A stretch of DNA of 64,000 nucleotides from Histoplasma ohiense (GCA_017607445.1 JAEVHH010000004.1:5642001-5706000), one strand, 5' to 3'; positions 34,002 to 47,911 are shown, counted from the stretch's first letter. Numbers and translations are program-made. The notes: a model not told the origin generated them from the sequence alone.

Positions 34002-35060
34002 ATGATCTCAATATGTGCAAGATTTCTTGAAAATCAATCTGAATCCTCTACTGCCTCTGATGATCACAATGTGTGTTTGCAACAGTTGAATGATCAAATT
34101 CATGAATGAGAGCAGCAATTAGCTATTCTGCATGCACAACAGCAGCTCAACAAGTTGAAAGCACAGATTTGTGGAGATACTCTCATCAAGTCTCAATTAA
34201 CTCAGAATATCACCACAGAATCACTGCAAAATCAATCTGTGAATGATATAGATGATGATAATGAAACATCACTGAGATTGAAGATTAAGAACTATTATTG
34301 AGGAAAAAATATGTTAGAATTCAAGAACTATAAAGATTGCATGTTGACTCTCTTTACATACCACTGCTGGTATTATTGAAAGAAAGAACACAAGATAAAT
34401 GATGCTAAACTCTACCTTGACATTCATATTAAGCAGAAATGGTTGAATTTTGTATCATTATATGAGAGACATGAAGGAGCAACACTGTTGACTTTTGATG
34501 ATATGTTATCACATCTAGAAATGCAAATTAACAATCCACAGAACCAGTGCTGATTGATGAGTTAAAAATTTCAAGATGTGAAGCAACAAGAATGACAATC
34601 AATATGTGATTTCTCTAAATATCTTGAAGACTGAGAATACTACTTACCTCCATATAGTGAAGAACAAAGAATGAATAATTTGTGTAGTAAGATGTTGAAG
34701 ATATTACACACTGAACTCAACTATTGAAATCAAGAGTCTCAGAACTACAAAGAGTTGCTTTGAACTCTACAGACTCTTGAGAAAAATATATCAGAGTGAC
34801 AATGTGCTATTTGCAAAGGAAGATCTGTGATATTTGTAGAGAATCAGTGTTGTTCTGATAAATCTAGCAACTGTCAGAATAAGAGGAAATGAGAGGAACA
34901 AATGAGTTCAACTGAACAAATCAAGAAAGATAAATATAACTGAATGAAGAAGTATTCTCATTGTCATAAAAAGGGTCATATTACAAATGATTGTTGAATA
35001 TTACACTCTGAAAAGTGCAACCAAATTCAATAAGTAAAAAATCAGCAATCTCAATTGTAG
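34002..35060 (+). pseudogene. B3 gag (352 codons)
   Basis: ATG 34002 to TAG 35058-35060, 1,059 bp as in the other B copies. Capsid-like region from about 34311. Zinc knuckle near 34953-34994 (first Cys changed: YSHCHKKGHITNDC). Slippery heptamer A-AAA-AAT at 35036-35042 in register. Many TGA codons. Confidence 0.85.
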
Positions 35061-38000
35061 AAGCAGCTGCTGCATTGGGAATATGAACAACTAGACTGTG
35101 AGATAAACAATTATTGATGATGAATACATGAATGCTGACAGAAGTGAGATGGTCAATGGTGTGGACACTAGTGAATTCTGATGCAGATGTGAACTTTGTG
35201 TCCCATGCCTGGGCATCAAAATATTTCTCAAAGACAGAAAATAAATCAAAAGTAGTGGAAGCAGTTGATAATCATAAGATTAAATCATATAAACAACAAA
35301 GAGCTGCAATGAAGATTATCAATGATGAACATATTCTTCAAGAAGAATTCCACCATTTCAAAGAAGCTGATATTAGTGAATATGATGTAATTTTGAGCAT
35401 GCTGTGATTGGAAGCTGTGAACTCTGATATTGACTGGGTGTGAAGATGTTGAATCTATAGAAAAGCATCAAATATTAACCACATGCATCTGAATACTGCT
35501 AAAGAATTCACAACATTAATTGATGATGGCAATATTATATTCACTGCTTTATCATTACAAGCTGCAAGTGCAGCAACTGAGTCAAATATCTCAAATGATT
35601 ATAAAGATTATCTTGATGTATTCCAAGAAGACATATCTGATGCAGAACACACATCTCATGATCATGTCATAGATCTCAAACCTGACAAGAAACCCTCATA
35701 CTGACTGATATATAACTTATCACCTCAAGAACTCTCTGTCCTCTGAGAATATATTGAAAAAGTGTTAGAGAAGAATTGGATATGTCTGTTCAAGAGCCCA
35801 GCAGATACATCAGTATTATTCATGCTCAAGAAAAATGAAACTCTGCATCTTTGTGTGGATTATTGAGGATTGAATGAAATAACAGTCAAGAATCGATATT
35901 CACTGCTCTTGATAAGTGAAATACTTGATAGATTAGCAGATGCCAAAATATATACACAGCTGAACCTTAGAGATGTGTATCATAGAATTCACATACAAGC
36001 AGAGGATGAATAAAAAACAGCATTTTGAATATGATATGAATACTTTGAATATCTAGTCTTATCTTTTGAACTAATCAATGCCTCTGCAATCTTTCAATCT
36101 TATATCAACAAAGCCCTCAGCAATCTTTTAGATGTATATTGCATGGCTTATCTCAACAATATCATAATCTATTCAAACACACTTGATGAACATGTTGTCC
36201 ATGTTAAGAATGTGCTGGAATGGTTAAGATGATGGAAACTATATGTCAAACTTAGTAAGTGTACATTCCACACAACAGAAATTGGATTTTTGAGTTTTGT
36301 GATTACCACACAGAGCATTACTGTTGAGAAATGCTGTGTCAACACAATTCTAGATTGACCAGAACTGCAAACTATAAATGAATTGCAAATATTTCTAGAA
36401 TTCATCAATTTCTATTGTCAATTCATATACAAGTTCTCAATAATAACAGCACCTCTGACTGAATTGTTAAAAGATTACAAAATGAAAAGAAGGAAGAATA
36501 ACACACTTGTTCAGTTAGATGAAAACTACAAGCATACAATTTTGCAGTTAAAAGAATGCTTTACAAAAGCACTGTTGTTGATTCACTTTGATTTGCAGTG
36601 AAAGCTCTGTATAGAAATGGATGAATCTGGTATTGCAATCACCACAGTAATATCACAATTAATGGATGATAATCACTGACACCCAATCACATTTTGGTCT
36701 AGAAAGCTCACAGAAACAGAAAGACATTATCAAACATATGATCTAGAAATATTGTCAATTGTAGAAGCTTTCAGACAATGACATCACTATTTACATAATA
36801 GCAGACACTCAATAACTGTTTTATCTGACCATGTCAATCTTCAGTGCTTCATGACAATGAAGCAGTTAAATGAGTGTCAGATTCACTGAATGAAAATGCT
36901 CTCAGCATTTGATTTTGAAATAGAGCACTGTTCTAAGAAAAATAATCCCACAGATGTATCAAGTTGTTGCTCAGATTTTGTAAAACACACAGCTCTCTTG
37001 ACAGAGCTCTCTACTCTGCAAGAGAAGCTGCATAAGAGAATCTTTAAATCACTAAAGATAAAAGAAAATACAAAGTTAGATCAATGTGTCAAGATGATGT
37101 GAAAAGATCTGCAAGCTAATGAAAATTGTTGAATGAAGAGATCTGTAGTCATTGATGATAACAACCTCTGCAGAATAAAGAACACATCTGCAGATGAGAA
37201 TGAGATCACAGATGTTATAAGATTAAATCTAGAGACTCTGATGCTATGAATTCTAGCTGTCAAAGTATTTGAGTCTGAGACAGTCTATTGTGAAGAGATA
37301 GCTGAATCTATCATTGAACTCTTACTGCAGATTCAGAATAGAGACACTGACATGTCTGAACTTTACAGAAGACTAGAGATGAGTGATGCTAGTGTAGATA
37401 ATCATTTGATCTGAGCAGTAGATAAAAATGATCTGTTCAGAAAAGATGATAAAGTCTATATACTGCAAGACAAGACTGTAAGACATGAAATAATGAAAAT
37501 GAACCACAATGATCCTCAAGATGGTCATTTTGAATGTGACAAAATTATCAAAGCAATCAAATGCAAGTACTTATGGCATGATATGAGTGATGAGATTGCA
37601 GAATATGTGAGAACTTGCAATATTTGTCAATATGTCAAGATACTGCAGCACAAGCCATACAGGTTGCTACAATCACATTCAGTGTCAGATAAGAAATAGC
37701 ATACAATTAGCATGAACTTTATTGAAAGCCTGTCAGATAATAAAAAGAGAAGTCAAACCTATAATGCTATTGTTGTATTTATTGATTTATTCATTAAATG
37801 AGTCATAATTGTGCCCACATCTTCAGAGCTAGATGCAGAAGAACTTGCAGATATTATTGTATGAAGAATTATGAAGAACTTTGATCTATCTGCAAACATT
37901 ATTAGCAACTGAAATTCATTAATAAATAGCAAGTTTTGATTGATATTATATTATCTGCTTCATGTCTGACAAAAATTATCAACAGCATTCCACCCGCAAA

Positions 38001-38791
38001 CCAACAGTCAGACAGAACAATTGAATCAGATGATTGAACATTATCTTCACACATATTGCAGCTATCAGCAAGATAATTGAATAGAATGAATTTCTCTGAC
38101 ACAATGAACATATAACAATACCTTCCACACATTGATAAAAATGACATCATCTGAAGCAATGATTGGCCGACCAACTGAACTTTGCATAGATGTGAAACCC
38201 CCAAGTACAGATGCATCAAAATTGACAATAGAATAAGTAAAATGAATGAAGCAAGTGGAGAACAAAATTTAAGAATGTCTGAAAGCTATCAAAGCAGTTG
38301 AGAAAAAGTATTATGATCAGTGTCATATATCAAAAAACTTTAAGATAGAGAACTGAGTAATACTGTATGCAAAAAATATATCCATCTTGTGACTCTCACT
38401 CAAACTAGATCATTGATTTTTGAGTCTCTTTCAAATAATTGATATCTGTGGTACACAGGTGTACAAACTGAAACTCACACTGTAATATAAAGAAATTCAT
38501 TCTGTATTTCATGTTTCTCTTCTCAAACCTTATCATGTGTGCGACAGACAAATCCTGCAAGCAGAACTGATAATTATAGACATGCAAGAGAAATGAGAAG
38601 TTGAAGCTATATTAGACAAGTGTCAATACTGTGATCAAACACAGTATCTTGTTAAATGAAAAGATTGTACAGATACAGACAATTCTTGGAAATCTGAGGA
38701 AAACTTAGTGAACAGTTAGAAGTACTTGAAACAGTTTAATAAAATCTATCAGAAGTCAGTCAGTAAATGAAAATGAAGAAAATAATGATGA
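35036..38791 (+). pseudogene. B3 pol polyprotein
   Basis: 3,756 bp from the heptamer to TGA 38789-38791, equal to B1 and B2. Protease with NSDAD at the active site, about 35170-35190. Reverse transcriptase about 35680-36490, with the polymerase motif Tyr-Leu-Asn-Asn near 36149-36160, so both Asp are lost. RNase H about 36600-37000. Integrase about 37490-38530 (PQTNSQTE near 37994, catalytic-domain Asp lost). Chromodomain about 38600-38740. Confidence 0.9.
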
Positions 38792-38804
38792 CTGCTGAAT
38801 ATAT

Positions 38805-39956
38805 TTATTCCACTCAGAGATTAAAAAACAGATCTGTCTCAGCTTGATCAGTGTTATTTGAGAAATTGTCATCAAGACAAATCTGCTTGTTATTCTGAAT
38901 TTTCTCAACTGACAAAGCACAATGTTTCAATGATGACTTGAGAGCTGTGATTGATGATGTAATCATCAGAATCTCATCAATCACTGTTTCAGTTGAAGTC
39001 TCAGAAAAACTGTCTTGTTGAATCTTCTGAATCTTCACAGCAAAGAATCTAACCACCACAGTTACAGTACTCTGCAAAATATTAACATTCAAAGTATTCA
39101 CATCAGTGATAATTAGATTCTCAGCAGTGTTGATAATCATCTGAGTCAATTCAACAGCATCCACTGACATCTAATAGAAAGTTAATATTATATACTGTAA
39201 AAAACATTTGTTTTGAATAATAACTTATCAGAATGCAGATGTGCTTTGTCACTGAGCAGTACTTGCATTTTTTATATTGATTTTCAGCAGACTCACAATG
39301 ATGATGAGAGAATGTTGTCAAATGTTGAATACAATGACAGCAATATACTGCTGTGTTTCTTTCTAACACTTCAACAGAACTGTTCACTTTCTCATCTTTG
39401 TCTACATTATTGATCAACTCAAATAATATATCAAGATCTTGACTCAGTGAGAATGATATCAATGTAATAGCAGAATGCAAAAACATGCTTTCTGAAACAC
39501 TGCTATGATTGAATATCACACTCTGCTGTGACAACAGATCATCAGAGTTTATATAGAATTCTAGAATCTCATCTGCATTCTTATAGATCTGCACATCAAG
39601 TACAAATCTTGCAACAGCAGTTTGATATGTAGCAAATCTCTCATTCAGAACTTCATTGAAGAGCAGTATTTTATGAAATTCATTGATTAAAGATTGACTA
39701 ATTTTGTGAAAGTACTCAGACATCTATAATTCATTAGCATTCATAACAACTTCAGTTTAAGAAAACTTACAGCAGCACAACTTCTATTTAATATATGACA
39801 GATGTGACAGTATATTCATTCATTGTTCACAAAGCAAAAGTATACTGAGGGATTCTGCAATCTCTTCAGACAACTCAAGCAAATGCTCTTGATGACAGAC
39901 AGTATATCACTCTTTATAGACTTCAAATCAGCAACAGAAACAGCTGATTCTGACAT
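38805..39956 (-). pseudogene. B3 antisense spliced gene
   Basis: Exon 1 39956-39771 (186 bp), intron 1 39770-39724 (47 nt), exon 2 39723-39229 (495 bp), intron 2 39228-39171 (58 nt, one extra A), exon 3 39170-38805 (366 bp). Exon sizes equal those of B1 and B4. Exon 2 is open for 190 codons if intron 2 is read through. It carries the CCHC-like cluster ending KKCKYCSV. Exon 3 is open from ATG 39170 to the decayed TGA near its end, and starts MSVDAVELTQMIINTAE. The gene lies tail to tail with pol. Confidence 0.72.
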
Positions 39957-40499
39957 TCTATCATAACTTTAATTAGTATCAAGATCTTATTCAAAGAAGA
40001 AGAAAAAGCAAAAGCAATAAAAAAGAAAAACAGATATTGAAGATTGAAATCAATATTACAATATTGATCAAAGAAATTACAACAACACAAAACTCAATTC
40101 AAAATGAAAAACACAATCACACAATCAAAACTTTGAATTTCACAATAAAAATCATATAGAAGAATACAGCATACTTTGTTTGATAAATTGATATATTCTT
40201 TTTAAATAAAAAATCATTGATGATGATGATGATGATGATTTTGTTAGAATACAATTTTTTGATGTAAAAGTCAAAAAAAAGAGGTTCAGAAGTTGTGTCT
40301 AAATTGTGATTGAACTGCAATGACATCAGAGATGAAAAAATGTTCTCTCAAAACAGCAACACTTCAGAATTAACCCCAATAATTAATCCAACTCAATCAT
40401 ATGAATTTCATACAATATCAACCATGCAGCACATATTACAAACTTTGCATGTCACAGTAAAAAGCTCTGAGAACCAGACCTTTGAAGAAGAGAGATAAT
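39957..40499. other. B3 region between antisense gene and 3' LTR
   Basis: AT-rich presumed antisense promoter and leader. A (GAT)n microsatellite lies near 40217-40238. The purine tract GAAGAAGAGAGATAAT ends at 40499. Confidence 0.5.
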
Positions 40500-40817
40500 T
40501 GTAATAGATGCAATGAAGATATCTATATTAGAAAATAGCTATATGGCGATAGAAGAACACAGAACACGCCAGAATTAATGAAGAGGGACATAGCACACGG
40601 AGAACACAGAACACGCCAGAATTAATGAAGAGGGATATAGTGCACAGCATTATAGACAGCTGTAGTGCGTGGTGATCGTCTATATAATGCTCACTGATAT
40701 CTGTAGATATTAGAAGATCAGTGATTAGCTTTGAATAATAGAGATTGCTATCTTCTTAACTTTCTATATGTGTACTTCACACTACTCTCATAATTATATC
40801 TATAACCATCTCTTACA
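40500..40817 (+). repeat. B3 3' LTR (318 bp) with 47-bp tandem duplication
   Basis: Like other B LTRs but with the segment AGAACACAGAACACGCCAGA... present twice in tandem (unit 47 bp, about 40553-40646), which accounts exactly for 318 versus 271 bp. The B3 5' LTR lacks it, so the duplication arose after insertion. CpG sites are retained here. Confidence 0.93.
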
Positions 40818-40822
40818 GTCAT

Positions 40823-41185
40823 TGCAGTTCAATCATGATTTAGACACAACTTCTGAACTTCTTTTCTTTGACTTTTACATTCAAAAATCATATTCTAACA
40901 AAATCATCACCATTATCATCATCAACAATTTTTTATTTAAAAAGAATACATTAATTTATCAAACAAAATACACTGTATTCTTCTATGTGATTTTTATTGT
41001 GAAATTTGAAGTTTTGATTGTGTGGTTGTGTTTTTCATTTTGGGTTGAGTTTTGTGTTGTTGCAATCTCTTTGATCAATATTGTAATATTGATTTCAATC
41101 TTCAATATCTGTTTTTCTTTCTTATTGCTTTTGCTTCTCCTTCTTCTTTGAACAAGGTCTTGATACTGATTAAAGTTATGATAGA
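40823..41185. other. B4 region between antisense gene start and B3 insertion
   Basis: Rest of the B4 region next to its 3' LTR: AT-rich, presumed promoter and leader of the B4 antisense gene, which reads on the plus strand here. An open frame beginning in the B3 LTR (40768-41151) crosses the element junction and is therefore an artefact. Confidence 0.6.
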
Positions 41186-42336
41186 ATGTCAGAATCAGCT
41201 GTTTCTGTTGCTGATTCAGAGTCTATAAAGAGTGATATACTATCTGTCATCAAGAGCATTTACTTGAGTTGTCTGAAGAGATTGTAGAATCCCTCAGTAT
41301 ACTCTTACTTTATCAACAATGAATGAATATACTGTCACATCTGTCATATATCAAATAGAAGTTGTGCTGCTGTAAGTTTTCTTAAACTGAGATTGTTTTG
41401 AGTACTAATGAGTTATAGATGTCTGAGTGCTTTCATGAAATCAGTTAATCTTTGATCAATGAATTTCATAAGATGCTGTTTTCTGATGAAGTTCTGAATG
41501 AGAGATTTATCATGTATCAAACTGCTGTTGTGAGATTTGTATTTGATATGCAGATCTATAAGAATGCAGATGAGATTCTAGAATTCTATATGAACTTTGA
41601 TGATTTATTGTCACAGCAGAGTGTGATATTTGATTATAACAGCATTTCAGAAAATGTGTTTTTGTATTCTGCTATTACATCAGTGTCATTCTCACTGAGT
41701 CAAGATCTTGATATGTTATTTGAGTTGATCAATAATATAGACAAAGATGAGGAAGTGAATAATCTCATTGAAATATTAGAAAGAAACACAGCAGTATATT
41801 ACTGTTGTTGTATTTGACATTTGACAACATCCCCTCATCATCATTGTGAGTCTGCTGAGAATTGATGCAAAAAATGCAAGCACTGCTTGATGATGAAGCA
41901 CATCTGTATTCTGATAAGTTATTATTCAAAACAGATATTTTTACAGTATATAATATTAACTTTCTATTAGATGTCAGTGAATGTCATTGAATTGACTCAG
42001 ATGATTATCAACACTGCTGAGAATCTAATTGTTGCTGATGTGAATGTTTTAAATATTAACATTTTGCAGAGTGCTGTGACTGTGGTGGTTAAATTCTTTG
42101 CTGTGAAGATTCAGAAGATTCAATGAAATGATTCTTCTGAGATTTCAGCTGAAATAGTGATTGATGAGATTTCAGTGATTACATCATCAGTTGCAGTTTT
42201 CAAGTCATTGTTGAAATATTGTGCTTTGTCAGTTGAGGAAATTCAGAATAATAAGCAGATTTGTCTTGATGACAATTTCTCAAATAACACTGATCAAGCT
42301 GAGACAGATCTGTTTTTTAATCTCTGAGTGAAATAA
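41186..42336 (+). pseudogene. B4 antisense spliced gene (plus strand of the window)
   Basis: Exon 1 41186-41371 (ATG, MSESAVSVADSESIKS...). Intron 1 41372-41418, 47 nt, GTAAGT...TACTAATGAGTTATAG. Exon 2 41419-41913. Intron 2 41914-41970, 57 nt, donor now ATAAGT, branch TATTAAC, acceptor CTATTAG. Exon 3 41971-42336, ending TAA. Sizes 186/47/495/57/366 match B1 exactly. Exon 2 begins MSECFHEIS and ends with the Cys/His cluster (HHHC, KKCKHC). Breaks: TAG in exon 1, where B1 has CAG, and TGA elsewhere. The stop lies 13 bp from the B4 pol stop. Confidence 0.72.
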
Positions 42337-42349
42337 GTATATTCAGCAG

Positions 42350-45300
42350 TCATTGTTGTCTTCTTCATTTTCATTTACTGACTGACTTCTGATAGATTTT
42401 ATTAAACTGTTTCAAGTACTTCTGACTGTTCATCAAGTTTTTCTCAGATTTTCAAGAATTATCTGTGTCTGTACAATCTTTTCATTTGATAAGATATTGT
42501 GTTTGATCACAGTATTGATATTTATCTAATATAGTTTCAACTTTTTATTTCTCTTGCATGTCTATAATTATCAGTTCTGCTTGCAGGATTTGTCCATTGT
42601 GTGTGTGATAAGATTTGAGAAGGGAAACATGGAATATAAGATGAATTTCTTTATATTACAGTGTGAGTTTCAGTTTGTACACTTGCATACTATAGATATC
42701 AATTATTTGAAAGAGATTCAAAAATCAATGATCTAGTTTGAGTGAGAGTCACAAGATGGATATATTTTTTGCATGCAGCATTATTCAATTCTCTATCTTA
42801 AAGCTTTTTGATATATGATGCTGATTGTAATACTTTTTCTCAGCTGCTTTGACAGCTTCTAGATATTCTTGAATCTTATTTTCCACTTGCTTCATCTGTT
42901 TCACTTGTTTCATTGCTGATTTTGACACATCTGTGTTTGGGGATTCCATGTCTATACAAAGTTCAGTTGGTCGGCTGATCATTGCTTCAGATGATGTCAT
43001 TTTTATCAATATGTGGAGATGTTGTTATATGCTCATTGTGTCAGAGAAATTCATTCTATTCAATTATCTTGCTGATAGCTGCAATATGTGTGAAGATAAT
43101 GTTCAATCATCTGGTTCAATTGTTCTGTCTGACTGTTGGTTTGTGGGTGGAATGCTGTCAATAATTTTTGTTGAACATGAAGCAGATAATACAATGTTGA
43201 TCAAAACTTGCTATTTATTAATAAATCTCAGTTGTTAATAATGTTTGCAGATAGATCAAAGTTCTTCACAACTCTTCATACAATAATATTCATAAGTTCT
43301 TCTGCATCTAGCTCTGAAGATATAGACACAATTATAACTCATTTGATGAATAAATTAATAAATACAACAATAGCATTATAGATTTGACTTCTCTTTTTAT
43401 TATCTGACAGATCTTCAATAAAGTTCATACTAATTGTATATCATTTCTTGTCTGACACTGAATGTGATTGTAGCAATCTGTACAGCTTGTGCTGTGGTAT
43501 CTTGACACATTGACAAACATTGCAAGTTCTCACATATTCTGCAATCTCATCACTCATACCATGCCATAAGTACTTGTGTTTGATTACTTTGATGATTTTA
43601 TCACATTCAAAATGATCATCTTGGGGATTGTTGTGATTCATTTTCATTATTTCATGTCTTACAGTCTTATCTTGTGATATATAGACTTTATCATCTTTTC
43701 TGAGCAGATTATTTTTATCTACTGCTCAGATTGAATGATTATCTATACTAGTGTTATTCATCTCTAGTCTTCTGCAAAGTTCAGATGTGCTGGTGTCTCT
43801 ATTCTGAATCTGCAGTAAGAGTTTGATGATAGATTCAGCTATCTCTTTGCAATAGACTGTCTTGAACTCAAATATCTTGACAGCTAGAATCTGTAGTATC
43901 AGAGTCTCTAGATTTAACTCTGTAATATCTGTGATTTCATTCTCATCCACAGATGTGTTCTTTATTCTGCAGAGATTGTTGTCATCAATGACTACAGATC
44001 TCTTCACTCAACAATTTTCATTAGCTTGCAGATCTTTTCACATTATTTTGACATATTGATCTAATTTTGTGTTTTCTTTTGTTTTTAGTGACTTAAAGAT
44101 CCTCTTATGCAGCTTCTCTTGCAGAGTAGAGAGCTCTGTCAAGAGAGCTGTATATTTTACAAAATCTGAATGACAACTTAGTGCATCTGCAGAATTATTT
44201 TTCTCAGAATGATGCTCTATTTCAAAATTGAACACTGAAAGCATTTTCATTCAGTGAATCTGATGTTCATTTAGCTGCTTTGTTATCATGAAGTGCTGGA
44301 GATTGACATGATCAGATAAAACAGTTATTGAGTGTCTGCTATCATATAAGTAGTGACATTATTGTCTGAAAGCTTCTACAATCAGCAACATTTCTAGATC
44401 ATATATTTGATAACATCTTTCTGTTTCTGTGAGCTTTCTAGATCAAAATGTGATCAGATGTCAGTGATCATCATTTATTAATTGTGATATTACTGTGATG
44501 ATTGCAACATCAGATTCATCTGTTTCTATACAGAGTTTTCACTGCAGATCAAAGTGAATCAACAACAGTGTTTTTGTAAAGCATTCTTTTAACTGCAAAA
44601 TTGCATGTTTGCAGTTTTCATCTAACTGAATAGATGTGTTATTCTTCTCTCTTTTCATTTCATAACCTTTTAACAATTTGGTCAGAGGTGCTGTTATTAT
44701 CAAGAACTTGTATATGAATTGATGATAGAAATTGATAAATTCTAGAAATATTTGCAATTTGTTTATAGTTCACAGTTCTGATCAATCTAGAATTGTGTCA
44801 ACACAGCATTTCTCAACAGTAATGCTCTGTGTGATAACCACAAAACTCAAAAATTCAATTTCTGTTGCATGGAATGTACACTTACTAAGTTTGGCATATA
44901 GTCTCCAACACCTTAACTGTTCCAGTACACTCTTAACATGGATGATATGCTCATCAAGCATGTTTGAATAGATTATGATATTGTCAAGATAAGCCATGCA
45001 ATATACATCTAAAAGATCACTGAGGGCTTTGTTGATATAAGATTGAAAGATTGCAGAAGCATTGATTAGCTCAAAAGATAAGACTAGATATTCAAAGTGT
45101 TCATATTGTGTTTGAAATGCTGTTTTTCATTCATTCTTCACTCATATGTGAATTCTATGATATGTGTCTCTAAGGTTCAGCTGTGTATATATTTTGACAT
45201 CTGCTAATCTATCAAGTATTTCACTTATTAAGGGCAGTGGGTATCAATTCTTGATCATTATTTCATTCAATCCTTGATAATTCATGCAAAGATGCAGGGT

Positions 45301-46104
45301 TTCATCTTTCTTTGGTGTGAATAACACTGATGTGCTGGCTGAGCTCTTGAATGGATGTATTCAATTCTTTTCTAATGTTTTTTTAATGTATTCTTGAAGA
45401 ACAGAGAGTTCTTGAGGTGATAAGTTATATATTGATTGGTATGGAGGTTTCTTGTCAGATTTGAGATCTATAGCATGATTGTGAGATGTGTGTTCTGTGT
45501 CAGATATGTCTTCTTGAAATACATCAAGATAATCTTTATAATCATCTGAGATATTTGACTCAGTTGCTGCACTTGCAGCTTGTAATGATAAAGCAGCAAA
45601 TATAATATTGCCATCATCAATTAGTGTTGCAAATTCTTTAGCAGTATTCAGGTGTATGTGGTTAATATTTGATGCTTTTCTATAGGTTCAGCATCTTCAC
45701 ATCCAATTGATATCAGGGTTCGCAGCTTCCAATCATGGCATGCTCAAAATTACATCATATTCACTAATGTTGGCTTCTTCAAAATGGTGGAATTCTTCTT
45801 GAAGAACATGTTTGTCATTGATAATCTTCATTGCAGCTTTTTGTTGTTTATATGATTTAATCTTATGATTATCAACTGCTTCCACTACTTTTGATTTATC
45901 TTCTGTCTTTGAGAAATATTTTGATGCCCAGATGTAGAACATAAAGTTCACATCTGTGTCAGAATCCACTAGCATTCATGCCATTGACCATCCCACTTCT
46001 GTCAGCATTCATGTATTCATTGTCAATAATTGTTTATCTTATAGTCTAGTTGTTTGTATTCTCAATGCAGCAGCTGCTTCTACAATTGAGATTGTTGATT
46101 TTTT
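42350..46104 (-). pseudogene. B4 pol polyprotein
   Basis: Right to left: slippery heptamer A-AAA-AAT at 46104-46098, protease about 45970-45740 (active site DSDTD), reverse transcriptase about 45480-44670 with Tyr-Leu-Asp-Asn near 44991-44980, RNase H about 44570-44170, integrase about 43660-42600, and chromodomain about 42540-42400. Stop TGA at 42352-42350. TGA breaks dominate, as in the other B copies. Confidence 0.9.
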
Positions 46105-47138
46105 GCTTGTTGAACTTGGTTGCACTTTTTGAGATGTAACATTCAACAATCATTTGCAATATGATTCTTCTTATGGCAGTGAGAACACTTCTTCATCCAG
46201 TTATATTTATCTTTTTTGATTTGTTCAGTTGAACTCATTTGTTCCTCTTGTTTTCTCTTGTTCTGATGGTTGCTAAATTTATCAGAACAACACTGATTCT
46301 CTACAAATATTGCAGATTTTTCTTTGTGAATAGCATATCATCACTTCAGCATATTTTTCTCAAGAGTCTGTAGAGTTCAAAGCAACTCTTTATAGTTCTG
46401 AAGCTCTTGATTTCAATGATTGAGTTCTGTGTGTAATATCTTCAACATCTTACTACACAAGTTATCCATTCTTTGTTCTTTGCTATATGAGGGTAAGTAG
46501 TATTCTCAGTCTTTGAGATATTTAGAGAAATTGTGTATTGATTGTCATTCTTGTTGCTTTGTATCTTGAAACTTTTGATTCATCAATTGATGCTGGTTCT
46601 GTGGATTGTTAATTTGCATCTCTAGATGTGATAGCATATTGTCAAAAGTCAACAGTGTTGCTTCTTCATGTCTCTCATACAATGATACAAAATTCAACCA
46701 TTTCTGCTTAACATGGGTGTCAAGGTAGAGTTTAGCATCATTTATCTTGTGTTTCTTCTTTTGATAATACTGATGATGGTGTGTAAAGAGAGTCAATATG
46801 CAATCTTTATAGTTCTTGAATTCTAACATATTTTTCCCTCAATAATAGTTCTTAATCTCTAACTTTGGTGGTGTTTCATTATCATTGTCTGTATTGTTTG
46901 CAGATCGATTTTGCAGTGGTTCTGTGACAATATTCTGAGTTAATTGAGATTTGATGAGAGTATCTTCATGAATCTGTGCTTTCAACTTGTTGAGCTGCTG
47001 TTGTGCATGCAGAATAGCTAATTGCTGCTCTTGTTCATGGATTTGATCATTCAACTGTTGCAAACATGCATTGTGATCATTGGAGGTGGTAGAGAATTCA
47101 GATTGATTTTCAAGAGATCTTACATGTGTTGAGATCAT
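46080..47138 (-). pseudogene. B4 gag (352 codons)
   Basis: ATG 47138 to TAG 46082-46080, 1,059 bp. The first 99 codons are open (MISTHVRSLENQSE...), with a Gln-rich coiled-coil-like part (EQEQQLAILHAQQQLNKLKA). An open capsid-like stretch covers 46829-46545. The zinc knuckle near 46187-46146 has lost Cys or gained breaks through C/T changes. Confidence 0.85.
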
Positions 47139-47243
47139 CCTGCATGTTTTAACTAATGTTGTGTGTTTTAACTAATGTTGCATGCTTTATTGTAGATGTG
47201 CATAACAACAGACCACTCAAATAGAGTTATGAGTGATTAGAAT

Positions 47244-47514
47244 TGTAAGAGATGGTTATAGATATAATTATGAGAGTAGTGTGAAGTACACATATAGAAT
47301 GTTAAGAAGGTAGCAATCTCTATTATTCAAAGCTAATCACTGATCTTCTAATATCTACAGATATCAGTGAGCATTATATAGGTGATCATCATGTGCTACA
47401 GCTGTCTATGATGCTGTGTGCTATATTCCTTCTCATTAATTCTGGCGTGTTCTGTGTTCTTCTATCACTACATAGCTATTTTCTAATATAGATATCTTCG
47501 TTGCGTCTATTACA
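47244..47514 (-). repeat. B4 5' LTR (271 bp)
   Basis: Plus-strand start TGTAAGAGATGG, end CTTCGTTGCGTCTATTACA, keeping CpG at its outer edge. The primer-site complement AGTGATTAG lies just left of it, at 47233-47241. Confidence 0.95.
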
Positions 47515-47911
47515 TATAGAGTGTTCAAAATTCTCAACATACAGTGAATTCTGTGCTGATCTTTGTTTGTTGAACAACAATCTGTCTCAGTTCTGTGTGC
47601 TTCAAAATTGTAGAGGATTCTGCTGAACAAATGTGTACACTCTGAACCACTCTACAGTGCCCCCCACCTCTGAATCAGAATCAATGAACTGAGTTTCATA
47701 TGTGAATGCAAGCCACTCAAGAGTTTCTAACATCTCAGAAAAGAATGCTGTCAATCAAATTGTCAGAGAAGTCTGCATACACTGTGACAAGTCAGATCAC
47801 TTTGCAAACCAATGTTCAAATGCAATTGCTCTGAGTAAACCCCTCATGTGTGTGAATGCTGTGTTGTCTGTGGATAGACAAGAACAGAGAAAAGATGAGC
47901 TCTCACTCTAA

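Larger units (their letters stand above)
33626..40817 (+). mobile_element. Element B3, full-length family B, deepest insert
   Basis: 7,192 bp. 5' LTR 33626-33896, 3' LTR 40500-40817 (enlarged by a 47-bp tandem duplication). Target duplication GTCAT at 33621-33625 and 40818-40822. It lies in opposite orientation inside B4. As the innermost element of the six-level chain it should be the most recent insertion of that chain. Confidence 0.97.
33175..47514 (-). mobile_element. Element B4, family B, minus strand, hosting B3
   Basis: 3' LTR 33175-33445, 5' LTR 47244-47514. Target duplication TATAG at 33170-33174 and 47515-47519. B3 (33626-40817) is inserted 180 bp inside its 3' LTR, with duplication GTCAT. 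Without B3 it is about 7.14 kb. Confidence 0.97.
32553..47911 (+). pseudogene. A5 gag, interrupted by B4
   Basis: ATG 32553 (MNYEQFYKHSSH...). The capsid region runs to 33174, where B4 is inserted, and resumes at 47520. The zinc knuckle at 47774-47815 is intact (CIHCDKSDHFANQC). Stop TAA 47909-47911. Without B4 the frame is exactly 1,014 bp, as in A6. TGA codons interrupt the first part. Confidence 0.87.
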
